Assembly: GCF_041260665.1 (NCBI RefSeq)
Contig: NZ_JBGCCT010000005.1
Location: 364,670 to 428,669, forward strand
Length of the DNA stretch: 64,000 nt
Direction of reading: 5' to 3'
From: Catenulispora sp. GP43
Lineage (GTDB): Bacteria > Actinomycetota > Actinomycetes > Streptomycetales > Catenulisporaceae
Shown here: piece after piece, positions 39,534 through 48,341 of the stretch
How positions within the stretch are numbered: position 1 is the first letter of the stretch
How the letters are laid out: every line of letters starts with the position of its first letter
Translations under genes and position numbers: made by a program
The notes under the pieces: generated by a model
What the model saw: the letters and a program-made list of their open reading frames with translations, nothing else
What the model was told of the DNA's origin: nothing
Database searches by the model: none

Positions 39534-40029
39534 GTGGCACCAAACTTCTGCACGGCAAGGCGCTCGCGGCCACCGTCGCCACCGTCACGGTCGCCGCGGC
39601 CGGGACCGGGGTCGTGGTGGCGACGGCGGGCAGTGGCGGTCCGAGGGCCGCGGTCGCGCAGGCGGAGGAGTCGGCGTTGCACGCGTTCGGGCGCGGTGAC
39701 TACGCGGCCATGTGCGACGAGATGAGTGCGGCGATGCTCACGATGTACTCCGGGCCGCAGGGGTGTCTGAAGATCATGGCGGGTGCCAACGGGTTCGTGT
39801 CCACGGTCGGTGCCTCGCTCGCCGATCAGCGCAGGGCCGCCAGTGCCGCCACCGTGGACGCTTCGCAGGTCACTGTCACTGGCGACACCGCGGTGGTGCC
39901 AGCCTCAACTGGGTGAAGGAGGACGGCCGTTGGAAGATCGGGATGCCGAAGAACCTGCCCAGTGTTCTGCCGACGGTTTTCCCGACCAACTTCCCCACCG
40001 ACCTGCCGACCAACTTCCCCACCGGCTGA
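39534..40029 (+). pseudogene. Frameshifted secreted/anchored protein
   Basis: The first frame encodes a membrane-export segment (ALAATVATVTVAAAGTGVVV) and an extracellular domain (ESALHAFGRGDYAAMCDEMS, MYSGPQGCLKIM), typical of small actinobacterial lipid-anchored or NTF2-like proteins. It stops at 39916. The sense then continues in the +1 frame as SLNWVKEDGRWKIGMPKNLP and a PTNFPT-rich tail to TGA at 40029. W-V-K-E-D-G-R-W-K-I is the usual last strand of such domains, so a deletion or frameshift near 39905 broke the gene. The natural start is also missing. Confidence 0.65.
39982..40024. repeat. 19-bp direct repeat at a pseudogene end
   Basis: CCGACCAACTTCCCCACCG occurs at 39982-40000 and 40006-40024 (24-bp period). 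It encodes the PTNFPT motifs and ends 5 bp before the stop. Confidence 0.9.
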
Positions 40030-40090
40030 CCGACATCACCAATTGGTAACGACCGCAACGCCCCCGCTCGGGGACCCCGTTCTACACCGT

Positions 40091-43000
40091 ATGAGCCGTG
40101 TCCCCAAAGCAACCGGCAGCGGGCTGCCGGGTCTGGTCGGCAAGCGTGCGGTCGCCCAACGCATGCTCCTGCTGGCCGCCCTGGCGGTGCTCCTGCCCGC
40201 GCTCGTCCTGGTCACGCTCATCCGCATGCACGGCACCACCGCCGAGCGCGACGGCGTCCGCAAGGCGCTGAGCACGCTGCCCGACAGCGAGCGCACGGTC
40301 ACAGCGCTCTACAACATCGGCTCGCGCTTCCCCGCCGACCCGACCACGCGTGTGGCCTTCCTGGCCGGCATCGAGCAGCAGATCCACGCCGCCTTCACCG
40401 GTGTGGACGTCGACGTCGTCCACGAGACCGCGACCGCGCCGTACGGTGTCACCGGCACGGGCGGCACCGGTGCAGGCACCGGCACCGGTGCCGGCACCGG
40501 CACCGGCACCGCAAATCAGGCCACGTACTCGATCTACTTCCTAGGCACCAGCGCGGCCACGAAAAACGCCCGCCTCGTCTCCGGCACCTGGCCCGCCCCG
40601 GCCCCCGCCGGCGCGCAGGCCGGCACCGCCACCGCCTCGGGCACCGAGTTCGAAGCCGCGGTTCCGCAGGTCGCCGCCCTGGCCAAGCACTGGAAGGTCG
40701 GCGACGAGGTCGACACCCGGGCGCGCATGGACGGCGTCGAGCAGCGCTTCAAAATCGTCGGCGTCTACACGCCGGTCGACACCTCCAGCGACTTCTGGCA
40801 GGCCGAGGCCTACAAGGGCGCCGGCAAGGGCCAGGAGGACCTGCCCACCTTCGGGCCGGCGTTCGTGGACCAGAGTGTCACCGCCGGGCGCCTGCTGGAG
40901 GTCCGCCAGGAGACGGTGCTCGCCGCCCCGGACTTCAGCACCATCCAGACCGGACCCGCCTCCACCCTCCCGGACCGGCTCGCCCCGCTCGATGCCTACC
41001 TGGCCGACGCGGCGAACGCCGTCGACTCCAACATCCACACCACGGTCATCGACCCGCTCACCGCGCAGACCCAGGGCATCGACGGCAATCTGAGCATCAG
41101 CAGCCGCCTGAACCTGCTGCCGGTGGTCGAGCTCGGGCTGCTGGCGCTGACCGCGCTCGTCCTGACCACCCGCCTGCTGTCCGAGCACCGCCGGGAGACC
41201 GACGGCCTGCTGCGGGCGCGCGGTGCCTCGGTGCGCGGGCTGCTGCGCATCGGGATGACCGAGGGGCTGCTGCTCACCGTCCCGGTGGCGGCCGTCGCGC
41301 CTTTCCTGGCAAGGCTTCTGGAGCACGGCCTCACCTCCAGCCGGTGGTCCGCCGCGCACGACAGCGCCCCGCCGATCTCCTCCGACCTGTGGGTCGTCGT
41401 CGCGATCGGCGCGCTGGCCACCTTGCTGCTGCTGACCGTGGTGCCGGTGACGTCCTCGGCCAGCTTCGTCGGCGTCAAGCGTGAACGCAGCCGCTCGCAG
41501 GTGCGCACCGCCGTGCAGCGCACCGGCGCGGACGTCGTCGTGGTCCTGCTCGGCGCCGCCGCGCTGTGGGAGCTGACGCGCTTCGGCGACGACCCGTCCC
41601 ACAACGGACCGCTCAGTGTGCCGCAGGTGGTCGCGCCCTCGGTGCTGCTGCTGGCCGGATCGCTGGTCCTGCTGCGGGTGCTGCCGCTGATCGTCGGTCC
41701 GCTGGAGTACGTGGCCGCGCGGCGCCGGGCCGCGGTCGTGGCGCTGGCCGGCTGGCGCGTGGGCCGCATGGCCCGGACCTACGCCGCGCCGATGGCCCTG
41801 CTGATCATGGCGGTCGCGGTCGGGACGCAGGCCACCGTGTTCCTGGCCTCGGTGGACCGCTCCGCCGACGATCAGGGCACGCATCTGGTCGGCACCGACG
41901 TCCGCGCCGCCGACATCCCCGGCGGGCATCTCGGCGTCAGCGGGTCGTTCGCCGCCGTGCCGGGAGCCGCTGCCGGCTTCGCCGCCGCCCGCGAGAACCT
42001 CTTCTTCGGATCCGGGACCACGCAGCTGCCGGTCAATGTCCTGGGTATCGATCCGGCGCGTTCGGCGGGCGTCGTGGATCTGCGTTCCGATCTGGCCGGC
42101 AAGAGCTGGCCGAACTTGTCCGCGCAGCTGGCCGCCGACGGCTGGGACCGGGACGGCATGTCCGGCGGCGTGCCCCTGCCCGGCAAGCCGACCAAGCTGA
42201 CGATCGACGTCCGGTACCAGGGGCAGCGCGCGCACCCGGACGCCCCCGGCAGCCTCGGCGCGCTCGACGTCGAGGCCGAGGTGGTGGACGCGTACGGCGT
42301 CGGCACCACCGTGGACTTCGGCGGTGTCGCCACCGCGGACGGCCAGACCCACACCCTGAGCGCTCAGATCGGCGGCGAGGGCGGCACCATCGCCTATCCG
42401 CTGCGGATCACGGCCCTGTCGATCACGTACCACGCACCGCTGTGCGCGGTCTACGACATGTCGGGCAACGTCAACGCGAACTGTGCCGTGCAGGCCGGCG
42501 GCCAGGGCAACGCCGAGAACGTCGGCGTGGACGCCGGCGACCTGACCGCCGACGGGCAGCCGGCCGCACTGCCGGCCGGGATCCAGGCGCACGCGTTCGG
42601 CGAGGCGCAGCCCGGCGGCACCGATTCGGACACCTCCGGGACCGCGGCCGCGCAGGCCGCCTACAAAGTCGGCGCGACCACCGGATCAGGGCTCGTACAC
42701 TTCACCGAGTACTCCGGCTTCGGCTCCGACACCGCGCCGATCGTCACCCACACCCTGGACCTGTCCCGGTCCGACGCCTCCTCCGCCGCCGTGCCGGCCC
42801 TGGCCTCCACTCAGCTGCTGAACACCCTCGGTCTGAAGGTCGGCGACTCCTACACCACCAAGGCGTTCGGGACCCCGCTGCGCCTGCACTTCGTCGGCTC
42901 GGTGACGGCGATGCCCGCGCCGTACCGGATCGGCACCCTGGCCGCCGGTGCCCCGGCCGAGAACGCCGCGCTGGTCGTGCCGATCGGGCTGCTGGACCGT

Positions 43001-43618
43001 GCGGACCTGGCGGGCCGGGCGGTCAACGAGCAGACCGAGTGGTGGGCCAAGGCCGCCGGGGGCACCACGCCGGCGCAGCTCGCCGACCGTTATCGCGCCG
43101 TGCGCAACGGAGCGCTGGTCTCCGCGCCGGTCGTCACCGACCGCACCGGCCAGGCCGCGGTGATCCGGGACGACCCGATCCGCAGCGGCATGAAGCTGAC
43201 GCTGGTGATCGCGGCCGGCGCCGCGCTGCTGTTCATCCTCATCGGCTTCGCGCTGCACTCGGTCATCGCGCTGCGCGAGCGCACCACCGAACTGGCCCTG
43301 CTCAACGCCCTGGGACTGTCCAAGCGCCGCACCGCCGCGATGCTGCTGGCCGAGAACCTGCTGCTGGTGATCCTCGGCATGGTCGGCGGCGGGGCGCTGG
43401 CGGTGCTCACGATCCGATCGGAACTGCCCTTGCTGATCCTCACCGACTCCGGACAGGTGCCGATCCCCGAACCGGTGACCGTGGTGGACCTGCCGGCCCT
43501 GGCCGGGGTCGGCGCGGCGGCCGCGGTGCTGCTGCTCGGCCTGGTCGCGCTGGTGTCGCTGGCCCGGCGCTCGGACGGCGTGGGCGGCACGCTGCGCCTG
43601 GGGGAGGACGGCCGATGA
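40091..43618 (+). CDS. Giant FtsX-family ABC permease
   Basis: A 1175-residue membrane protein of the MacB/LolC-FtsX permease type. One helix near the N-terminus (MLLLAALAVLLPALVLVTLI), a large extracellular domain, three to four helices around 345-470, further helices near 560-600, a second large extracellular domain, and a C-terminal FtsX core (VIAAGAALLFILIGFALHSV, then RERTTELALLNALGLSKRR, the EIGLLRALG-like loop that meets the ATPase). This duplicated layout is common in actinomycetes. Residues 115-140 contain a (GT/GTGA)n low-complexity stretch. No ATP-binding subunit is encoded nearby. Substrate unknown; lipoprotein or peptide export is the family role. Confidence 0.88.
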   Translation: MSRVPKATGSGLPGLVGKRAVAQRMLLLAALAVLLPALVLVTLIRMHGTTAERDGVRKALSTLPDSERTVTALYNIGSRFPADPTTRVAFLAGIEQQIHAAFTGVDVDVVHETATAPYGVTGTGGTGAGTGTGAGTGTGTANQATYSIYFLGTSAATKNARLVSGTWPAPAPAGAQAGTATASGTEFEAAVPQVAALAKHWKVGDEVDTRARMDGVEQRFKIVGVYTPVDTSSDFWQAEAYKGAGKGQEDLPTFGPAFVDQSVTAGRLLEVRQETVLAAPDFSTIQTGPASTLPDRLAPLDAYLADAANAVDSNIHTTVIDPLTAQTQGIDGNLSISSRLNLLPVVELGLLALTALVLTTRLLSEHRRETDGLLRARGASVRGLLRIGMTEGLLLTVPVAAVAPFLARLLEHGLTSSRWSAAHDSAPPISSDLWVVVAIGALATLLLLTVVPVTSSASFVGVKRERSRSQVRTAVQRTGADVVVVLLGAAALWELTRFGDDPSHNGPLSVPQVVAPSVLLLAGSLVLLRVLPLIVGPLEYVAARRRAAVVALAGWRVGRMARTYAAPMALLIMAVAVGTQATVFLASVDRSADDQGTHLVGTDVRAADIPGGHLGVSGSFAAVPGAAAGFAAARENLFFGSGTTQLPVNVLGIDPARSAGVVDLRSDLAGKSWPNLSAQLAADGWDRDGMSGGVPLPGKPTKLTIDVRYQGQRAHPDAPGSLGALDVEAEVVDAYGVGTTVDFGGVATADGQTHTLSAQIGGEGGTIAYPLRITALSITYHAPLCAVYDMSGNVNANCAVQAGGQGNAENVGVDAGDLTADGQPAALPAGIQAHAFGEAQPGGTDSDTSGTAAAQAAYKVGATTGSGLVHFTEYSGFGSDTAPIVTHTLDLSRSDASSAAVPALASTQLLNTLGLKVGDSYTTKAFGTPLRLHFVGSVTAMPAPYRIGTLAAGAPAENAALVVPIGLLDRADLAGRAVNEQTEWWAKAAGGTTPAQLADRYRAVRNGALVSAPVVTDRTGQAAVIRDDPIRSGMKLTLVIAAGAALLFILIGFALHSVIALRERTTELALLNALGLSKRRTAAMLLAENLLLVILGMVGGGALAVLTIRSELPLLILTDSGQVPIPEPVTVVDLPALAGVGAAAAVLLLGLVALVSLARRSDGVGGTLRLGEDGR

Positions 43619-46425
43619 GGACGCCGCGCTGGTTCGCCGAACTCGGCCCGGCCCGCCTGGTGCTGGCCGCGCTGGCGCTGTTGGCCGCCGGGACGGCCGC
43701 CGCCGCGGTGGTGGTCCCGGCCGACACCAAGAAGGCGGACGCCTTCACCGTCAACTCCCTGATCGGCAAGGCGCCGTGGTCGCACCGCGATCTGGTGCTC
43801 TCCGGGCTCCCGGTCTCCACCGACGCCGCGTACCCGAAGTCGGCGTCCGACATCTCCTCGGTCGCGGCGTCGAACCTGGCGGCACTGCCGGACACCCTCA
43901 AGAAGCTCGTTTCGCAGACCTCGATCACGCGCCAGTACGATCACCTGCTGCCGGCCCTGAACCCGCCGGCCAAGCTCCCCAACAAGGCCTGGCTGCGCTT
44001 CGACTGGGAGCCGCAGCTGGCCGGCGGCGTGCGCTGGGTCGCCGGGGGAGCGCCCGGCAAGGAGGCGGAACAGGACACCTTCGACGGCGCCGACGGGTTC
44101 CTCACCGGCGTGACGCTGACGGTTCCGATCGCCGTGTCCGAGGCGACCGCGGACCGGCTCGGCCTGACCGTCGGCACCGTGGTGAAGATGGACACCTCCG
44201 GGGGCACCGGTCCGGGAAACATCGTCACGTTCACGATGTCCGTCCAGGTCGCCGGGATCTTCGCGCCCGCCGCCGGCACCGGCCCGGACGACCCGCTGTG
44301 GCGCGTGGCCACCAAGCGGGATCCGGTGCTCACCACGGAATGCCTCAACGAGAAGTGCGAACAGTCGATCACGGTGTGGGAATCGGACGTGTTCGTCGAC
44401 CGTCCCGAGGCGATCGCGACGATCTCCAGGAGCGCTCGCGTCGGCGAGTACACGACGGTCTACGACTACGTCGTCGACCCCTCCCGCCTGACGCCCTCGG
44501 TGCTGTCGGCCGTCGGCCCGGCGCTGGACCAGGCGGCGCTGGGGGTCAGCGATCTCAAGGGCGGCGTCCAGCTGAACACCGGGCTCAAGGACCTGGCCGC
44601 GAGCGTCAAGAGCACCCAGTCCGACAGCCACCAACTGTCCGCCGTCGTGCTCGGCGCGCTGTCCGCGGGCGCGCTGGCGGCGCTGTTCCTCACACTGCGC
44701 CTGACGGTGATGCGCAGGGCCCGTTTCGTCGCGCTCTATCGGGCCCGCGGTGCCTCCGCGGTCCGGCTGGCGCTGCGCCACGCGACCCAGACCGCGACCG
44801 TCGTGGCGGTGTTCGCGGCCCTCGGGGCGTTCGGCGCGGTCCGGGCCGGGCGCGGGACGTTGCGCGACCCGGCCGCGTGGTCCGGCGTGGTGCTGGTGAC
44901 GCTACTGACGTTCGGCGTGGTCGGCTACTCGGTGCTCCGGGCCGGGGACCGCGTCGTGTCGGCGCGCCACGAGGCCGTCGGCGAGACCGCGCGGGTCCGG
45001 CGGATCGTGCGCGACGCCGGTCTGCTGCTGGCCGCCGGCGGCGCGCTGGCGATCTACCGGAGTCAGGGTTCTGGCAATCCCGACGGCTCCATCGACTGGA
45101 TCGCGGTGGCCGCCCCGGCGCTGCTGGCCTTCGCCGCCGGGATCGCCGCGGTGCGCCTGGTGCCGGCGTTGTTCGGGCCGGCGGTCCGGGTGTTGGCGCG
45201 GCGCCGCAGCGTGGTCGGGTTCGTCGCGGCCGCGCTGTCCGGACGGCGGGTGCGCGTGGTGGCGGCGCCGCTGGCCGGACTGGTCGTGGTGGTCGCGGCC
45301 GGGATGTTCGCCGCCGGCTACGACGCCGCGGTGCAGCAGAAGGTGCGCGACGACACGGTCCGGTCCGTCGGCGCCGCGGCACAGGTCGACGCCCTGCCGA
45401 TCGGGGTGACGTTCCCCGACGGCTTCGCCGCCGCGGCCGCGAAGATACCCGGGGTGCGCGGCGTGTTCACCGGCCGCGCGGACTTCGGCGGGATCGCGCA
45501 GATCACCCCGGAGGGCACGCCCCAGCCGCGGCCGCTCACCGTGATCACCGTCGATCCCGAGGCCTTCCGCGAGGCCGCCGCGGCGGCGCTGAGCGACGCC
45601 TCGGCGCGCGGGCAGCAGGTTCCCGCGAGCTGGCCGGTGCCGCCGAAGGCGGACGGCACCGTGACCGTGCTCGCCTCGCCGGGGCTGGCCGGCCAGTACT
45701 CCGGGCCGGTGTCGGTGTCCGAGACAGCCGGGTCGTTCAAGGCCGTCATCGGGGCCTACGCCGACGTGCCGCTGGCCGACTCCGTCGAGAACCTGGGCGG
45801 GACCGAGTACGTCGTGGTGCCGGCCGGCGAGGTGCCGATGGCCGACCCCGGCAAGCCGAACGTCGCGTGGTTCAGCGCCGACACCGGGGCGGTCTCCGCC
45901 TCGGCGCTGCGGGCGCTGCCCGGCGTGACGAAGGACTTCGACGTCACGATGCTGGCGGACGCGCAATCCGCGGTGTACGCCGAAGGCCGGGTGTCGGCGG
46001 CGCGGGACGTGTTCCATCTCGTCGAAGGACTCTGCGTCGCCTACTTCGCCTTGTGTCTGCTGCAGTTGCTGTCCGCCACGCGAGCCGTCAGTCGTGACAG
46101 TGCTCTGCTTCTGCAGGTGTTCGGATTGCGCGCGGTCCGCAGCCGGCTGGTCGCCACGCTGGTGCCGCTGCCGGTCGCGGTGCTGGCCGTCGCCGCCGGA
46201 CTCGGGATGGGAGCCGGGCTCTCGCCGCTGCTGGGCCCGCTGGACCGCGGTCCGGCCGGCGGCTCCGCGGACTCGATCGTGGCGACCGGATCGATCGGCT
46301 GGGGCTGGACCGTGCCGGTCGTGGCGGCGGTGCTCGCGATGACGGTCGGCGGCGTGCTGCTGGACCAGATGCTGCGACGGCCGATCGAGCTGTCCGTCCG
46401 GTTGCGGGACGCCGAATTCGAGTAG
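43615..46425 (+). CDS. Second giant FtsX-family ABC permease
   Basis: A 936-residue FtsX-type permease starting within the stop of the previous gene (ATGA). N-terminal helix LVLAALALLAAGTAAAAVVV, large periplasm-side domain (50-320), a block of helices near 345-440 with VMRRARFVALYRARGASAVR as the coupling loop, another helix pair near 480-560, a second outer domain, and four terminal helices ending in a short tail. With its partner it probably forms a heterodimeric transporter needing an ATPase encoded elsewhere. Extra-cytoplasmic domains contain one Cys pair (TECLNEKCEQ). Confidence 0.87.
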   Translation: MRTPRWFAELGPARLVLAALALLAAGTAAAAVVVPADTKKADAFTVNSLIGKAPWSHRDLVLSGLPVSTDAAYPKSASDISSVAASNLAALPDTLKKLVSQTSITRQYDHLLPALNPPAKLPNKAWLRFDWEPQLAGGVRWVAGGAPGKEAEQDTFDGADGFLTGVTLTVPIAVSEATADRLGLTVGTVVKMDTSGGTGPGNIVTFTMSVQVAGIFAPAAGTGPDDPLWRVATKRDPVLTTECLNEKCEQSITVWESDVFVDRPEAIATISRSARVGEYTTVYDYVVDPSRLTPSVLSAVGPALDQAALGVSDLKGGVQLNTGLKDLAASVKSTQSDSHQLSAVVLGALSAGALAALFLTLRLTVMRRARFVALYRARGASAVRLALRHATQTATVVAVFAALGAFGAVRAGRGTLRDPAAWSGVVLVTLLTFGVVGYSVLRAGDRVVSARHEAVGETARVRRIVRDAGLLLAAGGALAIYRSQGSGNPDGSIDWIAVAAPALLAFAAGIAAVRLVPALFGPAVRVLARRRSVVGFVAAALSGRRVRVVAAPLAGLVVVVAAGMFAAGYDAAVQQKVRDDTVRSVGAAAQVDALPIGVTFPDGFAAAAAKIPGVRGVFTGRADFGGIAQITPEGTPQPRPLTVITVDPEAFREAAAAALSDASARGQQVPASWPVPPKADGTVTVLASPGLAGQYSGPVSVSETAGSFKAVIGAYADVPLADSVENLGGTEYVVVPAGEVPMADPGKPNVAWFSADTGAVSASALRALPGVTKDFDVTMLADAQSAVYAEGRVSAARDVFHLVEGLCVAYFALCLLQLLSATRAVSRDSALLLQVFGLRAVRSRLVATLVPLPVAVLAVAAGLGMGAGLSPLLGPLDRGPAGGSADSIVATGSIGWGWTVPVVAAVLAMTVGGVLLDQMLRRPIELSVRLRDAEFE

Positions 46426-46446
46426 TGCCGCCGGACCGGAGTCGGT

Positions 46447-46484
46447 GGTGGCTGGTAGAAAGACTCGCGTTGAAACCAGCCACC
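46447..46484 (+). promoter_or_regulatory. Perfect hairpin before the STM4015-4011 operon
   Basis: GGTGGCTGGT (46447-46456), 18-nt loop, ACCAGCCACC (46475-46484). The stem ends 1 bp before the GGAGG ribosome binding site (46486-46490) of the GTG at 46498. No T-run follows, so it is either an operator or an RNA element governing ribosome access or transcript entry from the FtsX gene. Confidence 0.6.
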
Positions 46485-46497
46485 TGGAGGGGTCCCC

Positions 46498-47481
46498 GTG
46501 ATCGCAAGCGAGTGTGTCGCGCTGGAGGGGTGGGGCGGGCTGCCCGTCATCACTTTGCCCGGCACGGATTTCGACGAGATGCCGGACTGGCCCGGCGGGG
46601 TCGAGATCCCCTCGGACGTCGAGGAGTGGGCCTGGCGCGTCGAGGTCGCCGGGTACCGCGGCCCGAACTACCCGGAGCTCTTCGACGCCTTCCTGCGCTC
46701 TGTGGACACCACCAGGATCAGCGCGTTCGTCATCGGCAACTGGGCCACCGACGACGATCACGACCGCACCGCGGGCGACGTGTTCGCGCCGCTGGTCGCC
46801 GCCGCCGACCGGTTCCCGAACCTGCGGCACCTGTTCCTGGGGGACATCGAGGCGCAGGAGTCCGAGATCTCGTGGATCCACCAGAGCGACCTGGCGCCGC
46901 TGCTGCGCGCGTTCCCGAAGCTGCTGACGTTCGGCGTCCGGGGCAGCGAGAACCTGGGGTGGGAGCAGCGCGCGTACCCTGAACTCAGGGAGCTGACGTT
47001 CCAGAGCGGCGGCCTGCCGCCGGAGGTGGTCCGGGCGGTCGCCGGCTCGGAGTTCCCGGAGCTGACCGACCTGGAGCTCTACCTCGGCGAGGAGGAGTAC
47101 TTCGGCGGCGCGGAGATCGCCGACCTCGCCGGCATCCTGGACGGCGCGGGCCTGCCGAAGCTGCGCTACCTGGGCCTGCGGGACGCCGAGAACGCCGACG
47201 AGGTCGCCGCCGCGGTCGCGCACGCCCCGATCGTCTCCCGCCTGGAGGTGCTCGACCTCTCGCTGGGCACACTCGGCGACGAGGGCGCGGCCGCGCTGCT
47301 GGCCGGGCAGCCCCTGACCCACCTGAAGAAGCTCGACCTGCACCACCACTTCATCTCCGAGCCGATGCAGGAGCGGCTGCGCGAGGCGCTGCCGGGCGTG
47401 GAGCTGGACCTGTCGGAGCAGCAGGAGCCGGACGACTGGGACGACGGCGAGGAGCACCGGTTCGTCTCGGTGGCCGAGTAA
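46498..47481 (+). CDS. STM4015-family LRR-like protein, copy 1
   Basis: A 327-residue soluble acidic protein. After an N-terminal strand-rich section, repeated units of ~25-30 residues with LxxLxLxxN/S spacing (for example LEVLDLSLGTLGDEGAAALL, LKKLDLHHHFISEPM) indicate a leucine-rich-repeat-like solenoid. A HHH triplet near 290 is shared with the other copies. The end, after a variable acidic linker, is RFVSVAE. The gene family (named after Salmonella STM4015) is known only from its constant company with STM4011-STM4014. GTG 46498 has GGAGG at 7 bp. It is the first gene of the operon; a target or scaffold for the downstream enzymes is plausible. Confidence 0.85.
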   Translation: MIASECVALEGWGGLPVITLPGTDFDEMPDWPGGVEIPSDVEEWAWRVEVAGYRGPNYPELFDAFLRSVDTTRISAFVIGNWATDDDHDRTAGDVFAPLVAAADRFPNLRHLFLGDIEAQESEISWIHQSDLAPLLRAFPKLLTFGVRGSENLGWEQRAYPELRELTFQSGGLPPEVVRAVAGSEFPELTDLELYLGEEEYFGGAEIADLAGILDGAGLPKLRYLGLRDAENADEVAAAVAHAPIVSRLEVLDLSLGTLGDEGAAALLAGQPLTHLKKLDLHHHFISEPMQERLREALPGVELDLSEQQEPDDWDDGEEHRFVSVAE

Positions 47482-47487
47482 CCGGGG

Positions 47488-48339
47488 ATGGAGTTCGGGG
47501 GAGGCCTCGCGGAGCGGATCGAATGCCTCGGCGACGTCGCGTTCGAGACGGTCTTCCAGGACTTCGCGGCCACCGTCGACACGGCCCGGGTGACCGCGCT
47601 GGTGGTCGGCCGGTGGGGTGACGTCTCGCAGACGGAGGGGCATCCGGGGCGGCTGCTGGCCCAGAGCGCGGACCGGTTCCCGGCGTTGCGTGCGCTGTTC
47701 CTCGGCGACGTCGACGACGAGATCGTGTACGTCGAGCACGCCGACCTCACCCCGATCCTGGACGCCTATCCGGCGCTGGAAGAGCTCTGGGTTCGCGGGA
47801 CCCCGGACTTGTCGCAGAAGACGCCTCGGTACTTCGAAGCGATGCGGCACCCGGGCCTGCGCCGCCTGGTGCTGCAATCCGGCGGTCTCCATCCCGAGGC
47901 GATCCGTGCGATCAGCCGGTGCGATCTCCCGGAGCTGCGGCACCTGGAGCTGTATCTGGGACACCCCGACTGGTGCGGCTGGGCCAAGCCGGAAGACCTC
48001 GCCTGGCTCGTGGCCGGCGAGGCCTTTCCGAAGCTCGACCACCTGGGCCTTCGCAATTCCCTGATCCAGGACGGGATCGCGGCGGCGCTCGCGCACGCGC
48101 CGGTCGTCGCCGGGCTGCGGGTGCTCGACCTGTCGTTGGGCGCGCTCGGGGACGACGGCGCGCAGGCGCTGCTGCACGGGCAGCCGTTGGACCATCTCGC
48201 GCTGCTGGATCTGCACCACCACTACCTCTCCGACGCGATGCAAGACCGGCTGCGCTCCGCGTGGCTGGGAGTCGACGTCGACCTGTCCGACGCCCAGACC
48301 GAATCCCGAGGACGCCGCTCGATAGCGGTGGCGGAGTAA
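47488..48339 (+). CDS. STM4015-family LRR-like protein, copy 2 (short N-terminus)
   Basis: A 283-residue paralogue, 6 bp after copy 1. It keeps the repeat region (LRRLVLQSGGLHPEAIRAIS, LRVLDLSLGALGDDGAQALL, LLDLHHHYLSDAMQDRL) and the terminal RSIAVAE, but its N-terminus (MEFGGGLAERIECLGDV) lacks about 40 residues present in the other two. The loss may alter an interaction surface or be a start-site misreading; no better start was found upstream because copy 1 ends just before. Confidence 0.85.
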   Translation: MEFGGGLAERIECLGDVAFETVFQDFAATVDTARVTALVVGRWGDVSQTEGHPGRLLAQSADRFPALRALFLGDVDDEIVYVEHADLTPILDAYPALEELWVRGTPDLSQKTPRYFEAMRHPGLRRLVLQSGGLHPEAIRAISRCDLPELRHLELYLGHPDWCGWAKPEDLAWLVAGEAFPKLDHLGLRNSLIQDGIAAALAHAPVVAGLRVLDLSLGALGDDGAQALLHGQPLDHLALLDLHHHYLSDAMQDRLRSAWLGVDVDLSDAQTESRGRRSIAVAE

Positions 48340-48341
48340 CC

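Noticed and set aside
44902..48243. Antisense open frame of 1113 codons across FtsX and STM4015 genes
   Set aside because: Arg/Gln/Val/His-rich, repetitive composition typical of a high-GC shadow frame; the sense strand holds well-motifed proteins throughout.
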